Source: Sipunculus nudus (lineage: Eukaryota; Annelida; Sipuncula; Golfingiida; Sipunculidae). Taken from it: DNA of 64,000 bases. A model generated the notes under the pieces. It was not told where the DNA came from. It worked only from the letters and a program-made list of their open reading frames with translations, and made no database searches. The stretch lies in assembly GCA_026874595.1 (NCBI GenBank), contig CM049320.1, forward strand, positions 39,682,714-39,746,713. Reading direction: 5' to 3'. The position numbers and the translations under genes are program-made. This document shows positions 37,195 through 49,394 of the stretch, piece by piece (the first letter of the stretch is position 1; each line of letters starts with the position of its first letter).

Positions 37195-40100
37195 TAAGGG
37201 ATATGTACACGCAAAGTGACCAGTAGCCATGACGAACATCAGAAGGCACAAGCAGTGTACGGGTATGGAATTCCCCCAGTCGCGTGCTTTCCAGGGTTAT
37301 TTTAATCAGTCACACGTTGCCTGTGGAAAACTCGGTGTTCTCTGCGAATTCCATTAATCGACAAATAACCTTTCCCCTAGTTACCTTTCGTATGCTTTCA
37401 TTTCCTGGTTATTAATCATCTGGAAAGAAGAGGTAAGGTGTTACGTCATCCCTGCTTGAGGACCAATATCGATCACAAAGGTCCAAGTGGTGATAAAAGA
37501 TTTAAAAATAACATGACCTATGAACACATAGGAAGTGCATTCAAGACGAAAAATAATAAGTTAAATCATTTCTAACCTACTCAGTTATCCTGTTGATCTG
37601 TTCCTATGTTTGTTTTGTCATGTACAGCCATTGATTAATTTTGAAACTATACCTGTAGTTAAGCGTAAAGGGTCTCATTATCTTTATATAATTATCACTG
37701 ACATTCAGATGCCGTTTTAACCTATCGGAGTTCTCATACACTAGAACAATAAAATCGCTTTATCTCTCTGGATAAATATCTCTCTGAGTTAAATAGGTGA
37801 ATTAAGGTAAGGAATTCTTTGATTTCCCAAATTCCATGAGCGTGTTTTTAACAAACCAAACTTAAAAGGACCTCATATCAGCATTTAATTCGTGGAATGA
37901 TAATTTAAAAATTGTAAAAATTTCTAACATATGACCTCTTCCTCGGGTTTGATTTCCAGTTGGGCCTGGCTACTTGCCATTATGAGGAATGAGATATGGC
38001 TTGTTCGAACGGATGCTTTCAAACTTATATTGGTTTAATCTTTGGCGATATGTAGTTTCTTCTCATTTCGCATCCAAACCATCCTCAATAATCTTCCGGA
38101 GGATATAATTCTTATTTATTCTTCTCGTGTAAAAGAAGAATTGTTACAGTCTATGCCTTTAGTTACCTTACTTCTGTTATCCTCAGAAGCTCACCACTAG
38201 GCAGCCTGTTAATGGAGAAAGAGACCATAATGGCTCTCATTGGTCAGATGTATTGGTTTATTTGTTGGCTAGCCGGGGAAACGCTCATATGATTCATTTC
38301 TGTAAGTAAATTATCACGCAGGTTGCATTCCATGACACAGGTAAATCCAACAGAAGGAAATTACTAACATTGCTTAAGAAAGTTGACAGCTTTATAAACA
38401 AAAACAAAGTGGAATATCTAAAGGGGTATTCCTTTGTACCTGTTGTCTGCTGGAATAACCTTGGTCTAGGGATTCCTTGCGCATGCAAGCCTAACATCTT
38501 TTTTATAAGACAAAATATTTGCAATGTGATTGACACAATGGCTATAGCTTTGACGGGATTTGGTGTATGTTGGATTTACTACACTATCGTAGGAACAACC
38601 AGCCTGATAGATTCCTGTACAATATTATGGTGGAGCTTAGAAATAATTTCATTTTCCGAATTTACTTATAATAACACGTGTTTGAGGAAACCGTTTTACC
38701 CAGCAGGCCTGTAAGGAAAGCATATAAGCCGAGATAAGTATCTGAGATGCTTCCAATGTTGCCTTGACACTTGGATATGTGCTCAGTCACCGAAAATTCT
38801 GGCTATTAGATCGAAAGGATCAAACTTGCTTTTTAGTGATCACTGACCATTGCGGACTTTCAAGAGAACAATGAGTGGTGTAAATAATGTGCTCACAAGT
38901 TCCCTCAAAGTAAAAAATCTTAATGTGACAAAATCTTATGACAATGATACGAAAATAACGTTAAATAAAAAAAAAAGATTCAATTTACACAATGTTTTAT
39001 TATTTGTCAAGAATCACCTCTCTTTCGGAAACTCTCAATTCCAATGTGACGCCCCAATATTTTGGTCTCAGCGTCCAGGACTCTTCATATTTTCTCCACA
39101 TTGAAATCCCTGATCAATGTAAATTTATGTTACAAATTAAAACTATGCTTAAGAGTGCTGACAAAGAACTCTTGTTCCTTAATTATAGTGTTGCAATCTT
39201 CCTTTGTTGACTTCAAACGCCTGCCATTATGGATTGGGTCTTGAATATACGATCCAAGATAAATTGCTTGTTTTATGAGGGAAAGGGGATTATCAGCCAC
39301 ACTTATTTGAGGCGGAGGACAAAGTATATCATTCAGTTATAGTCTGTGTGTGATGTCTTTCAATGCAAAGTTACTATGGTCGTATAAACAGTTCTCAGAG
39401 CCATAGACATGGAAAGTATTCCATTTACGAACGTTATGTCCAGCTTTTCCCGAAAGCCGCCATCCTTGGTCCATTATAGGGTGCAAAGTAAATAATGTTG
39501 AATCTAGGGTCAATCGATAAAGTTTCGGTCAGAATATTGTCATATTGTTTCATATATGAATGTACATCCTCAGTACTTGGGCTAGATGCCCGTATGAAAG
39601 AACAATATGGTATGAAAACTTTATACCGTTTTGTGTGTGAGAAGGAATTGGCTCCTACAAGCCAGGCACTCAGTGACACAACGCCCCACATTGAAATTAG
39701 CGATCATCACGATTCGTTTGACGTCAGAGGGCAGGACGGCTCATCTCCCTGGAATAAAATTAACAAGCATTGAGCGTGTGACATCATTACCAAGATCTTC
39801 GGGGTTTCACAACCAGGTCCGGCGCAGGCCAATATTTGTTATCAAACCAAAGAAAGAGGGATCTTACTGGATTAAACAATACGACACATATTGCGAGAAC
39901 CCGGCTTGATATTTATCATTCTCTCTTGTTTTATGTTTATTATTTTCTCATTTTCCTTGTAATCTATTTATCTTTCCTTGCCTTGATATTCATTATGCCC
40001 TCGCTTCCTTGTTATTTATTATTCTGCTTTTGCCTTTATATGTTTATCTATCATTGCTTTGTTATTTTTTATCTTATAGAGAAAAAACAATATGTTCATC

Positions 40101-42216
40101 ATGATACTTTCTGGCTTCAGTAAAAATGCTTTCTTAGTTCATCTCCTTGATTTTTTTAATAAAAAAAGAGCCGACCATTCACATCTAATATTTATGTCAT
40201 ACCACTGTAAACCATGTTTACCTCTCCAACGTTTCCATGCGTGTTTAACTGAGTCCTCTCCAACGAGCTATAGGGTATGTAGTAAGCTTATAATCACGAC
40301 ATACCAAGTTTCTTTTCAGAGCTTGACAGGTAGAGAATCAATGCTTACTTTTGGAAGTCAGCCGAGCAGAAAATAACAAGAACGTATTTATCCTGTTGCC
40401 ACGATAATTGGCTTTCTAGGAATCCGGATTTAAATGAATATCGTTTCCGTTTCTACGGAAAATTGGCCTTATATACTTTAACAGTTCTAGCATGCATAGT
40501 GCAATTAAATAAAAACATCCCCACTTCCTCCAGGCTAATGCATCATTTAAAGGTGGGGAGGCTATGATTGCCTGATTAATTGCACAGGTATTTTCGTAGA
40601 ATCCTTTATTAGTACACCCATTTTGTAGCGGTTATAAACAGCAGTCGCTCATTATATATATCTCCTTCTCTTTAAAGGGACATAATCAGGATAAATATCA
40701 TACCTATTCAATCACAATATCAGTTCAGTTTTGTTTAATGCAAAGGTTTCCCAATAAACCATCCCACCACACAGTCTCATTCCTCGCATACGGCTGTTTA
40801 ACACCTTGGTATGACCGTTGGTAAACACAGTCAACGTGTGTTTGTTTAGCATAACAAGGCCGCGTGACCGGAGGTCCGATTAATAGGGGAGACACGCGGT
40901 GTTTCAACCAGCGGGAACATGTATAACTTTTTTGGCCAAGACAGTCAGGGGATCTGCTGATTGACGTGTGTTGTGGCTCCGCCCTGCACACGCCCTCACG
41001 CACTGTTGACACCTGCCATCGCGCCCGCTCCACTGTTTCCAGAACTCGTTTACAGGAGTAAGCAAACAGTTTCAAGCTAACGTTTTTGCAGGTACGGATT
41101 TGTTTTAAAGGGAAGAAACTATTTTCGTGTTAACTCAACTTGCTTTATAGGTGATTTGGCCCCTTTAACCATCATATTTTCAGAAAATTTTCTGGGTTTC
41201 ACTATGAGGGATGGCGCTTGGCTAATCATTCTAATGAAACCAATCAGAAACTGGTGTAATGGATTTTAAAATTGGAGTCAGATGCACGATGCGACACACG
41301 GCTGTCATTGATATTTAATTATCTCGCATTTTCTATTATATTTTATTCTTTTCTGGCTTTGTTATTTCTAAATCTCTCAATCCTATGAGATTTACTTTTC
41401 TCTCGTTGCTTTGTTATTCATTATCGTACATGAGAATTACATTTATCTTCATCCTGATACATGTTGCCTTCGTAAAAAAATTGTTTCTGAGTTCATCTCC
41501 TCGATTTCCGTGAATTAACAAAAGAATCGATAATCCACATCTTATCCTTTATGTCCTCATGGTTCAGTTAATTAATTGCTCAAATATCGTCGTTTACATA
41601 ATCAAACTGGTGTTGCTCTTATGATTGGGAGAAAAGAAAGCATGGTCAAAACCAGAAACACACATACGTCCAATGGTCACCTGTACACAAAAAGTATCTG
41701 AGAAGCTTCTGTGTATCTATATATCTTTTACTTATAGCGAGAGCGTTTTTTTTTTTCTCACCACTGTAAATCACGTTTACTTTTTTTCACATTTCCACGG
41801 GTGTTTAACTGCCGAGTCCACATCAAAAGAGAATGAACTATATACAGGGAATTCAACTTGCTCAAAAGCATGACATACCATACTTCACCATTTGCTTCAC
41901 CATTTAAAAAAAGACAGAGACACGGTCGTATCATGTTGCATTGCACGATGCACAAATGCTTAACAGCAAAAGAAGCAATGTTAAGGTTTCGGCGCCAATA
42001 ATGGAAATTGTGAAAAAGCATTGGACTTATATAATCTGATTGATCAAGTGCCATAATATAATAGAACGTTGGCGGCCGAGGAACCCGTATTGAAATGTCG
42101 TTACATTTCCGTTTCTGCCTACATGACTATTGGGCCTGATGTAGTATAACTTTTCTGAAACATGTAGGGGAAATATAGATGAAAACTATTTCTACAGGAT
42201 AAATCATCATTTATGA
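37195..42216. repeat. Macro-unit 2 of the diverged tandem array
   Basis: Module A (37195-37640), module B (about 38120-39790), a shortened module C (39790-40563) and a full module C (40564-42216) that is interrupted by a MITE. The frame 39495-39773, with a protein-like end near its TGA, is in module B; its counterpart in macro-unit 1 (near 34228-34470) is aligned only at its end and is not conserved as protein. Confidence 0.8.
40676..41164. mobile_element. TTAA-flanked MITE inside module C
   Basis: Flanked by TTAA on both sides (40672-40675 and 41165-41168). Ends are inverted and imperfect: AGGGACATAATCA at the left, and the reverse complement of the right end reads AGGGGCCAAATCA, 10 of 13 matching. 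Removing the element restores a contiguous module C (TCTCCTTCTC joined to TTTTCAGAAAATTTTC, compare 47017-47060), which shows it is an insertion. TTAA targeting and a purine-rich AGGG end suggest a Kolobok- or piggyBac-type non-autonomous element. The minus-strand frame 40725-41075 lies wholly inside and is not a recognised transposase. Confidence 0.75.
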
Positions 42217-43542
42217 CTGTGACTGCCTGGTTCAGTGCACAGGTAATTTCCCTCAGAATCCTCCACTAACTACACTCATCTATCAACGGTTATAAAGTGC
42301 AGTTGTTATTTATCAATATCTCCTTCGCTTGAACCATTGCCTTACTTAAACTGTTTTCCGGGCTTTCATCGCCAGGTCTTGCTCAGGTCCGATAACTTTC
42401 ATCAATACAATAAGAGAGGGATCATTCATATATATATTAAGTCCAAAATATATACTTCGATTATCAGTTTTATGAGAAGGGGCAATATGTATGTTGGTTA
42501 TATTCCCAATTACCCAAATGACACAAAAAAATAATTTTACCGGCTACATGCTGGAACAGGATAATTACCGCCCCAGAAGTATATGTCTCCAGATATCAAC
42601 CATTTCTGTTTTAATGTATTAAAGACCTATTTCCCTCGCCCTGCTTCTATTAATATAACTTTTGTTTGACTGATCTAAATTTAAATCTAACATGACATTC
42701 CAATCACCTCCAATAATCCTGTGATCATTGGAAAGATTCTCAATCTCTAAAAATAGCCTTTAATAAATTGTTTGCGATTCATTATAAGGCCAATATACAT
42801 TTACTAATGTGATCTTATAATCGTTCACTAAGCAGACTAAAATTTTATCTTTATCTTAAACCGCTTTTCGATTTCACAAGAAATATTGTTCTTAAATTAT
42901 ATGGCTGAATCCCTAGCATTTGTTGTACTATGGCTGTTTATGTTTTTTTTGTATCCATTCTGCTCTAAATTTATCTTCTGTTACTTAACTACTGGGAGTT
43001 TCTTGCATAAAAACTCTGTCTATATCTGTCTTTCTTTGTAATCAATAAAAAATCTCTCATCTTTTCGTAAAGCTGCCTTAACCCCGTACATAGATGAACA
43101 CTATGTTCAATTATTAAATCTGTGTGAAAAACAATCCATGTGGCCCACCTAACAATCATTATCTATCTGTATTAGCGATATTATGAGAAATCAGATTAAA
43201 GCAGCAACATTTACTCATAAAATATAAACCCTGAAGTTGAAATTTTTACACTTTCCACAAACAATTAAAATTGCAAAATACACAGTATAAGAAAACATAA
43301 ACAATATAGCAAATAAGTCACTGCCTTTAACCCCGGCTTGGCAGCATTTCAACAGCCTAATATTTTGCCGTCACATTTAACTCTGATCTTCCCCCAGTGC
43401 TGCCGCCTGTCGTACATAAAAGAAACTACATCATAAAAATTCACTTCTCTGCATTTTCAAGTTCCTGTTTTCTTGCATGTAGTTCCTCCACTGTTGTGTC
43501 TAGTTCTATCTTACACATTTCTTTAATACCTATGCTTTAACC

Positions 43543-44060
43543 GCTTCTGCATTTTGCAAGATATCGGGGTCTTTCCACCATAATTGTTATCAGACCAAAG
43601 TGAGCGTGGTCCCATGGGTTCTTTGCATTGCAACATCAGGATTTCATTGGAATTTAAAATTACCTTATTACGTTTCATTCCTTATTCGCTCATTGCCTTG
43701 TTATTTGTTATTCTGTTTCATTGATTTTTTTTTATTTATCGCTAATTTTCTTTTTAGTTATTACTTTGTCTTATTGATTGTTATTTATTATTCGCTAATT
43801 GCCTTGTTATTTGTTACTCTGTATCATTGAATTATTATTTATTATTCGCTAATTGCCGAATTTCTTATTGTTTTATTGAATTGGTTTCATTATTCACTAA
43901 TTTCCTTTCTATTCGTTATTCTGTCTCTGAATTGTTATTTATTATTCGCTAATTGACCTGTCATTTTTTATTACGTCTCACTGCTATGATATTTATTTTT
44001 TTATTGCTTTGTTTACTATTATCTTTCATGAACATATTTTTATCCTGCTACATGTTGCCT
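43543..44060. repeat. Module C fragment with ~54-bp minisatellite
   Basis: ATTCGCTAATTGCC blocks recur at about 54-bp spacing (around 43790, 43845, 43900 and 43945), each followed by TTGTTATTTGTTA-like sequence. Mirrored in copy 2 at about 58500-58800. Confidence 0.75.
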
Positions 44061-44224
44061 TCGAAAAAGTGTTTTATCGGGCTATGGCTTAAGTTTCTAT
44101 ACTGCTGCTATTCTCTTAACTGTTAGGAAGGTCATCACAAGAGAGCTTGTGAGGTAGAAAGAGACCATGGCTCTCATTGGTCAGACGTACTAATTTATTT
44201 TATTTGTCCAAAGCTTGCAAACTC

Positions 44225-44232
44225 ATATATAT

Positions 44233-44274
<42 letters not shown>
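44225..44274. repeat. (TA)n microsatellite
   Basis: About 24 TA repeats with one slip. The copy 2 equivalent at 59058-59133 is about 25 bp longer. Confidence 0.95.
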
Positions 44275-44279
<5 letters not shown>

Positions 44280-45090
44280 TTTCCACTAATTATTCGCACA
44301 AGGATATTTGATTAGATTCTATTGTTTTATAGTTATTTTTACCTTTATAAACAAACTCAAAGTAGGATTTCTACAAGAGTATTCCTTGCATGATACTGCC
44401 GACAATACCCCGTAGGCTAAAATGACCTAGTTTGAGGGGTTCCTTACTTATGAATCATTGAGCTTCCATTATTATATTTTAAAAACAATATCCATTAACA
44501 GACGCACTAGTTATAGCAGTGAGGACAGCTGGTCTCTGTTGGGGAGAATTCACTCTAGTAGGATCAACAAGCTGATAGGTGCCTGTACAATATTAAGATG
44601 GAATCTTGGAAACGTTTCCTTTGTCTGAGTTCTTCCTTTCATTTATCCTAAGACGAGTTTTCGGAAGCCATTTTCTCAATCAGGGCATTCAAAACACGGG
44701 GTGTGTCTGTAAAGCCCGAACTGTGACCTTGACACCCGGATAAGGGATTTCATCTCGGAATTTCTAGCTGTTGGACTAAAGAGAATCTAATTTAGTGCTT
44801 GTACTGGTCACTAACCATTGCCGGTTATCTAAAAAGCATTCAATTGTGTAAACAAAATCTTCCCCTTTGATTTTGCTCCGTCAAAAAATCGTATCATGAC
44901 ACAATATCTAATACATAATGATACGCAAATGACGTTCAAGAAAAAAATTCAAGTTCCCAATTCCTTCATTATTTGGCAAAAATCACCTCTCTTTGAACGC
45001 TCAAAATTATAATGTAACTTGCCAACACTTTGGCTTGAGCATACCGCACTCTTCCATTTTACATTTACATGTTTTCTTTTTTTTCTGTCT

Positions 45091-45520
45091 TTGTGGATAT
45101 CTGAGTTTCCAAAGATGGGCAAGTCATCTCACCGGACCCTTGCGGTTCTTGTGCCACTCTCTCCATATCACCACAAGGACTCGTTTACTCTTCGTAGGTT
45201 TTTATATTAATTCCAGTCTTAAGCCACTGCGGAATCAAATAGTTCAAAGTTTCCATATATTATATTTGCATCCATGAGATTTCTGATCTTGTGTGTATAG
45301 CTGAGGATGTTCGCATGTAACTGCAACAGACGGGATGGTTATTACATGTTTGGCCCCACGGTTCAGTAACAAAACTTCAAGCGGCGGATAAACTGTTCCA
45401 ACAACAAGTTCCGGTTCAATGCTAAAAATGTTGTTGTGTCGTAATTTTCTTCTTCAAGCTGTCGATAATGCCACCTGATTCAGCAAGAGAACTGTATCGA
45501 TACGATTCCATATGCCACCT
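45091..45520. repeat. Module D
   Basis: Runs from TTTGTGGATATCTGAGTTTC through CTCCATATCACCACAAGGA to the ATCGATACGATTC segment. Related, more diverged copies are at 50461-50905 and, partially, about 49925-50060; the recent copy is at 59945-60370. Confidence 0.8.
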
Positions 45521-46061
45521 GCTCACGCTTTATGATATCCTTTGCTTGATTGTCGTAAAAAGGGAACACACTGACTGCTTGTTAATATAAATGTAAATTT
45601 TTTCAAAAACACAAACTTAACAATTAAAAAATTTAATCTATAATTGTTAAGGTTGACTCTTTTATACATGATTGAGACCAAATGTATTGTGATAATATTA
45701 TATTGTAGACTTGATGACAAATGGATACTTTTCTCATGACGAGCCGGCGCATGTGAGTGACAATAGAAGATTATTACCAATGGTTTCCGTTTTTTTTGAT
45801 GATGTAGGGTGTATTCATACAATGATGTCAGCAGAGCAAACCTTCCTCTTTATAATCCATAGTTTTATTTCAGATTGTGCAAGGTCCGAGTGCAAGTGGA
45901 ACACTATCTGGAAGTTCATTTATGTATGTGCTGTATTATTTTCAGTTCATAAATGTCAAGTTAATGAAAGATACACAGTGACAAAATGTTCAGAGTAGGT
46001 AATGGGTCATCTGATCTTGGAGGAGCACGTTGAGGAGTCAACATCAGGCAAGTTACAATGA

Positions 46062-46063
<2 letters not shown>

Positions 46064-46111
<48 letters not shown>

Positions 46112-46123
46112 GTGTGTGTGTGT
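46064..46123. repeat. Compound (CA)n(TA)n(TG)n microsatellite
   Basis: About 16 CA, then about 7 TA, then 6-7 TG repeats: the CA and TG parts are mutually complementary, so the tract can fold into a hairpin. The copy 2 equivalent (60918-60962) has the CA part and a short TA part but no TG run. Confidence 0.9.
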
Positions 46124-46155
46124 ATACTTGTCTTTAGGCCGTCCATTACGCCCAA

Positions 46156-46393
46156 CAGTTATATCAGAATTCACAGAAGCCCTGTTTCATGAATTTACAA
46201 TACGAAGGAAGGACCATTGTGAGTATTTCTTCAATTTGGTGTATACTGCATCAAGGTAGATGTATGAACATATTATAAAAAAACTATTTTTGAGAACCCT
46301 TCCAATTTTATTATAAAAGCCTGTATGTTTAATTCATAAATAAGAATAGTTAGTGTTGCTTAAGGTTGGAATATTCTGCATCATGTTGCAACT
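46156..46393. other. 238-bp block absent from copy 2
   Basis: Sequence between CATTACGCCCAA and TAAATATATAATAAAT is present only in copy 1; copy 2 joins the two directly at about 60995. It was either deleted from copy 2 or gained in copy 1. No terminal repeats are seen. Confidence 0.85.
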
Positions 46394-46637
46394 ATAAATA
46401 TATAATAAATGGATTAATTATAGAGAACCCCTGTAATAATCATACAGAAGTCTGGTATCTTACATAGAAATCGTACATTTACAGAGGAAGGAAAATAGTA
46501 CTTCTTCAGTGTTGAATAAACTGCATTAAGTTAGATGTATAACACATTGTTAATTGCATTATCATATCAAGGCCAAATGTATATCGAGCAAATAAATAAA
46601 GTACATTAAAATACACCCAGACATGAGGAATATGCAG

Positions 46638-46752
46638 TTATCTCACACCAAAGGGGTATGACATGATGACAGAACCAACACTGTCAGCCCTTCCGTCCCC
46701 GAAGGAGGAAGCCGTTCCAAACGCCAAGTCAGACCTGCAGTTACATGAATAT
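46638..46752 (+). CDS. Candidate internal exon, copy 1
   Basis: A GCAG acceptor at 46634-46637 and a consensus donor TAT|GTAAGTA at 46753 frame 115 nt: one leading base plus 38 codons, ending in phase 0. The frame begins YLTPKGYDMMTEPTLSALPS and ends AKSDLQLHEY; it is proline-rich and polar, as in a linker. The acceptor has little polypyrimidine, which lowers confidence. The final residues, ahead of a probable V at the next exon, faintly recall the juxtamembrane lead-in of receptor-type tyrosine phosphatases, a family expanded in bivalves; this is speculation. The near-identical exon in copy 2 is at 61239-61353. Its phase would allow direct splicing to 52678. Confidence 0.4.
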
Positions 46753-46984
46753 GTAAGTAATTTCACTCACCACTTTTTTCTACATTCATTTATAAAACTA
46801 TACCATAAAAGTCCACTGAAAGATTTCCAAGCAAGGTCCGTACGTATATGAAATGGTGCGAAATTCACAGGCTGCCTGGAAAAACTGAATCATAAACTGA
46901 ATCAGGAACATGAGGAACAGGCGGGATGCAACAGTAACTACATTTATTGCATGAAAATATCCCAAGTATATTTCAACATAATCC

Positions 46985-47176
46985 TTCATTAGTACACACT
47001 GCAGTCGTTCTGTATCTAAATCTCCTCTGCTTGAATCGCTGCTTTGTTTAGCAAAATTTTCGGGGTTTCACCACCAGATCTGGTGCAGGGCCGATAATTG
47101 TTATCAAACCAATGAGAGAGGGGTGTAAGGGTTTTTCAAGGTAGAGTTGGATGCACAATACGGCATCTGGCTGTCA

Positions 47177-47238
<62 letters not shown>

Positions 47239-47770
47239 TTATCTTTGTTTTATTTTATTCTCTCATTGCCTTTATATTTATTATACACTTATTTCCTTGT
47301 TATACATTATTCGCTCATTACCATCATATTGATTATACTCTCCCTGCTAATTACTGTTCTCTCATTGCCTTGAAATCGAATATTCTGTCCTTATCTTGAT
47401 ATTTCCTATTCCGTCTAATTGCCTTTTATTTATTTTCCCTTCAATGTCCGGAAAGTTATTTAATTCTTATTGTTTTTTATTTGACTCTCATTGCCTGTTT
47501 TTTTTATTATTCTCTCTCATTGACTTGACATAATTATTTTGTCTCACTGCCTTGTTTTCTATTAATCTCTCCTTGCCATATTTATTATGCTGTCTCATTA
47601 CCTTACACATTGAAACATATTTTCATCCTGTCTCATTATCTAACACATTTGAAACATATTTTCATCTTGTCTCATTATGTTACACATTTGAAACATATTT
47701 TCATGTTCATACATGAAAACCTTCGGAAGAAAGCCTTCTTGATTTTCTTGTATTAATAAAACAACTGACA
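46985..47770. repeat. Module C copy with minisatellite tail
   Basis: Contains the GGGGTTTCACCACCAGATC and ATGCACAATACGGCATC landmarks, a (TA)n tract, many TCATTGCC words, and three tandem copies of a 38-39-bp TGTCTCATTA...AAACATATTTTCATC unit at 47591, 47629 and 47668. Same structure at 61600-62390. Confidence 0.85.
47180..47235. repeat. (TA)n microsatellite
   Basis: About 28 TA repeats within a module C copy. The Y/I-rich ORFs starting at 47147 and 47151 are its translation. Confidence 0.95.
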
Positions 47771-48344
47771 TAAGCATATACATAAAAAGTCTTCATTGCC
47801 TTGTTATTTAATTGCTGGTGCTTGGTCCACAGCGTACTTTTTCTTAACAGATTTTCTGACTTCCTACGTTTATTTCGCGGCTGTTATAAACTGCTGTCGT
47901 ACTTTATCTTTAGCTCCTAACCTTTAGCCACTGCTTTATTCAGAAAAAAAACTTTAGAAAACCTTATTCAGAAAAAAAACTTTATTTCAAAAGTTAGAGT
48001 TAGACAATGCAACACCAGGCTATCATAGGTATTTATTATAACCTCATTTCGTATTATTCCTTATTCGCTCATTGCCTTGTTATTTGTTATTCTGTCTCAT
48101 TGATGTTATTTATTATTCACTCATTGCTTTCTTATTGTTATCTTATGCCTTTAGTTTCTATACCGCTGCTATTCCCTTATTTTTTTAAAGAGGATCACTA
48201 CTAGACGTACTTGTTTGTTTTATTGGCAAAAGCCAAGGAAACTATCATATGCTTGAGATTTGTTAGTAATTAATCGTACATGGTGCATTCTATAACTTTT
48301 CTATCGTTTCAGGATGTTCTAAGCTTTATACACGAATACAAGTG

Positions 48345-49285
48345 GGATCTTTATAAGGGCATTCCTGGCATAAAATGGCTGGGCACCTGCTCTAGGCTGA
48401 AATGACCTCGCTGGAGGGTATTCTTACGCATGCTTTACCAAGATTCCTTTCTTTAATTTTTGAAAATAATATCAATTAACAGTCGCACTGGTTTTACCTG
48501 TAACAACACCTGGTAGGAACAACCAGTCGATAGATGCCTGTACAATATTAGGGTGGAGACTTTGAAACGTTTCCATTGTTCGAGTTCCTCCTCGGGTTTT
48601 CGAAAACAGTTTTACCAATCGAGGCATTCAGCACCCTTGGGGATGGGGTGTCTGTGGCGCTCGAAGTGTGAGCCGAGACTCGGATGTGGGGTCGCACTCC
48701 TATATTTCTAGCTGTTGGACATAGAGAATCAATGCGAACGCTTGTACTGGGTTTTGACCATTGCCAGTTATTTAAAAAAAACAGTCACTTGTGTAAACAC
48801 GGTACTTACAACTTACCTTTATAAGGGCATTCCTGGCATGAAATGGCTGGGCACCTGCCCTAGGCTGAAATGACCTCGCTGGAGGGTATCCTTACGCATG
48901 CTTAACCAAGATTCCTTTCTTTAATTTTTGAAAATAATATCAATTAACAGTCGCACTGTTTTTACCTGTAACAACACCTGGTAGGAACAACCAGCCGATA
49001 GATGCCTGTACAATATTAGGGTGGAGACTTTGAAACGTTTCCATTGTTCGAGTTCCTCCTCGGGTTTTCGAAAACAGTTTTACCAATCGAGGCATTCAGC
49101 ACCCTTGGGAATGGGGTGTCTGTGGCGCACGAAGTGTGAGCCGAGACTCGGATGTGGGGTCGCACTCCTATATTTCTAGCTTTTGGACATAGAGAATCAA
49201 TGCGAACGCTTGTACTGGGTTCTGACCATTGCCAGTTATTTAAAAGAACAGTCACTTGTGTTAACACGGTACTTACAACTTACCC
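48345..49285. repeat. 468-bp tandem duplication inside module B
   Basis: The segment from ATAAGGGCATTCCTGGCAT (48353) recurs at 48821, offset 468 bp, and both contain CTGGGCACCTGC, CCTGTACAATATTAGGGTGG and CTTGTACTGGGTT. The same pair exists in copy 2 (62957 and 63425 onward), so it predates the large duplication. Confidence 0.92.
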
Positions 49286-49394
49286 TTTGATTTCACTCCA
49301 GTGAATAAAACATGATATGACACTTTGACTATATTTATTTAAAAAATAATACGATTAAAACGAAGAATTAAAATCAGTTTACACAACCCTTCAA

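Larger units (their letters stand above)
42266..49394. repeat. Segmental duplication, copy 1
   Basis: Matches 57098-64000 almost base for base, with differences mainly single substitutions, microsatellite length changes, and a ~238-bp block (46156-46393) absent from the other copy. The true right end lies beyond what can be compared, since copy 2 runs into the window edge. On the left, module C sequence continues in copy 1 but not in copy 2. Confidence 0.97.

Noticed and set aside
39495-39773. 92-codon ORF with protein-like composition in module B
   Set aside because: The counterpart in macro-unit 1 aligns only near the end and does not keep the frame; no acceptor or homologue was identified.
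40725-41075. Minus-strand ORF of 116 codons
   Set aside because: It lies wholly within the 489-bp MITE, has no transposase motif, and other frames there are similarly open because of higher GC.
45711-45998. Cys-containing ORF, with TTATTTCAG and TTATTTTCAG acceptor-like sites inside, conserved at 60635-60853
   Set aside because: Conservation follows from the recent duplication. No good donor between the two acceptors was found and the first part of the frame differs between copies by indels. It could still hold a short exon.
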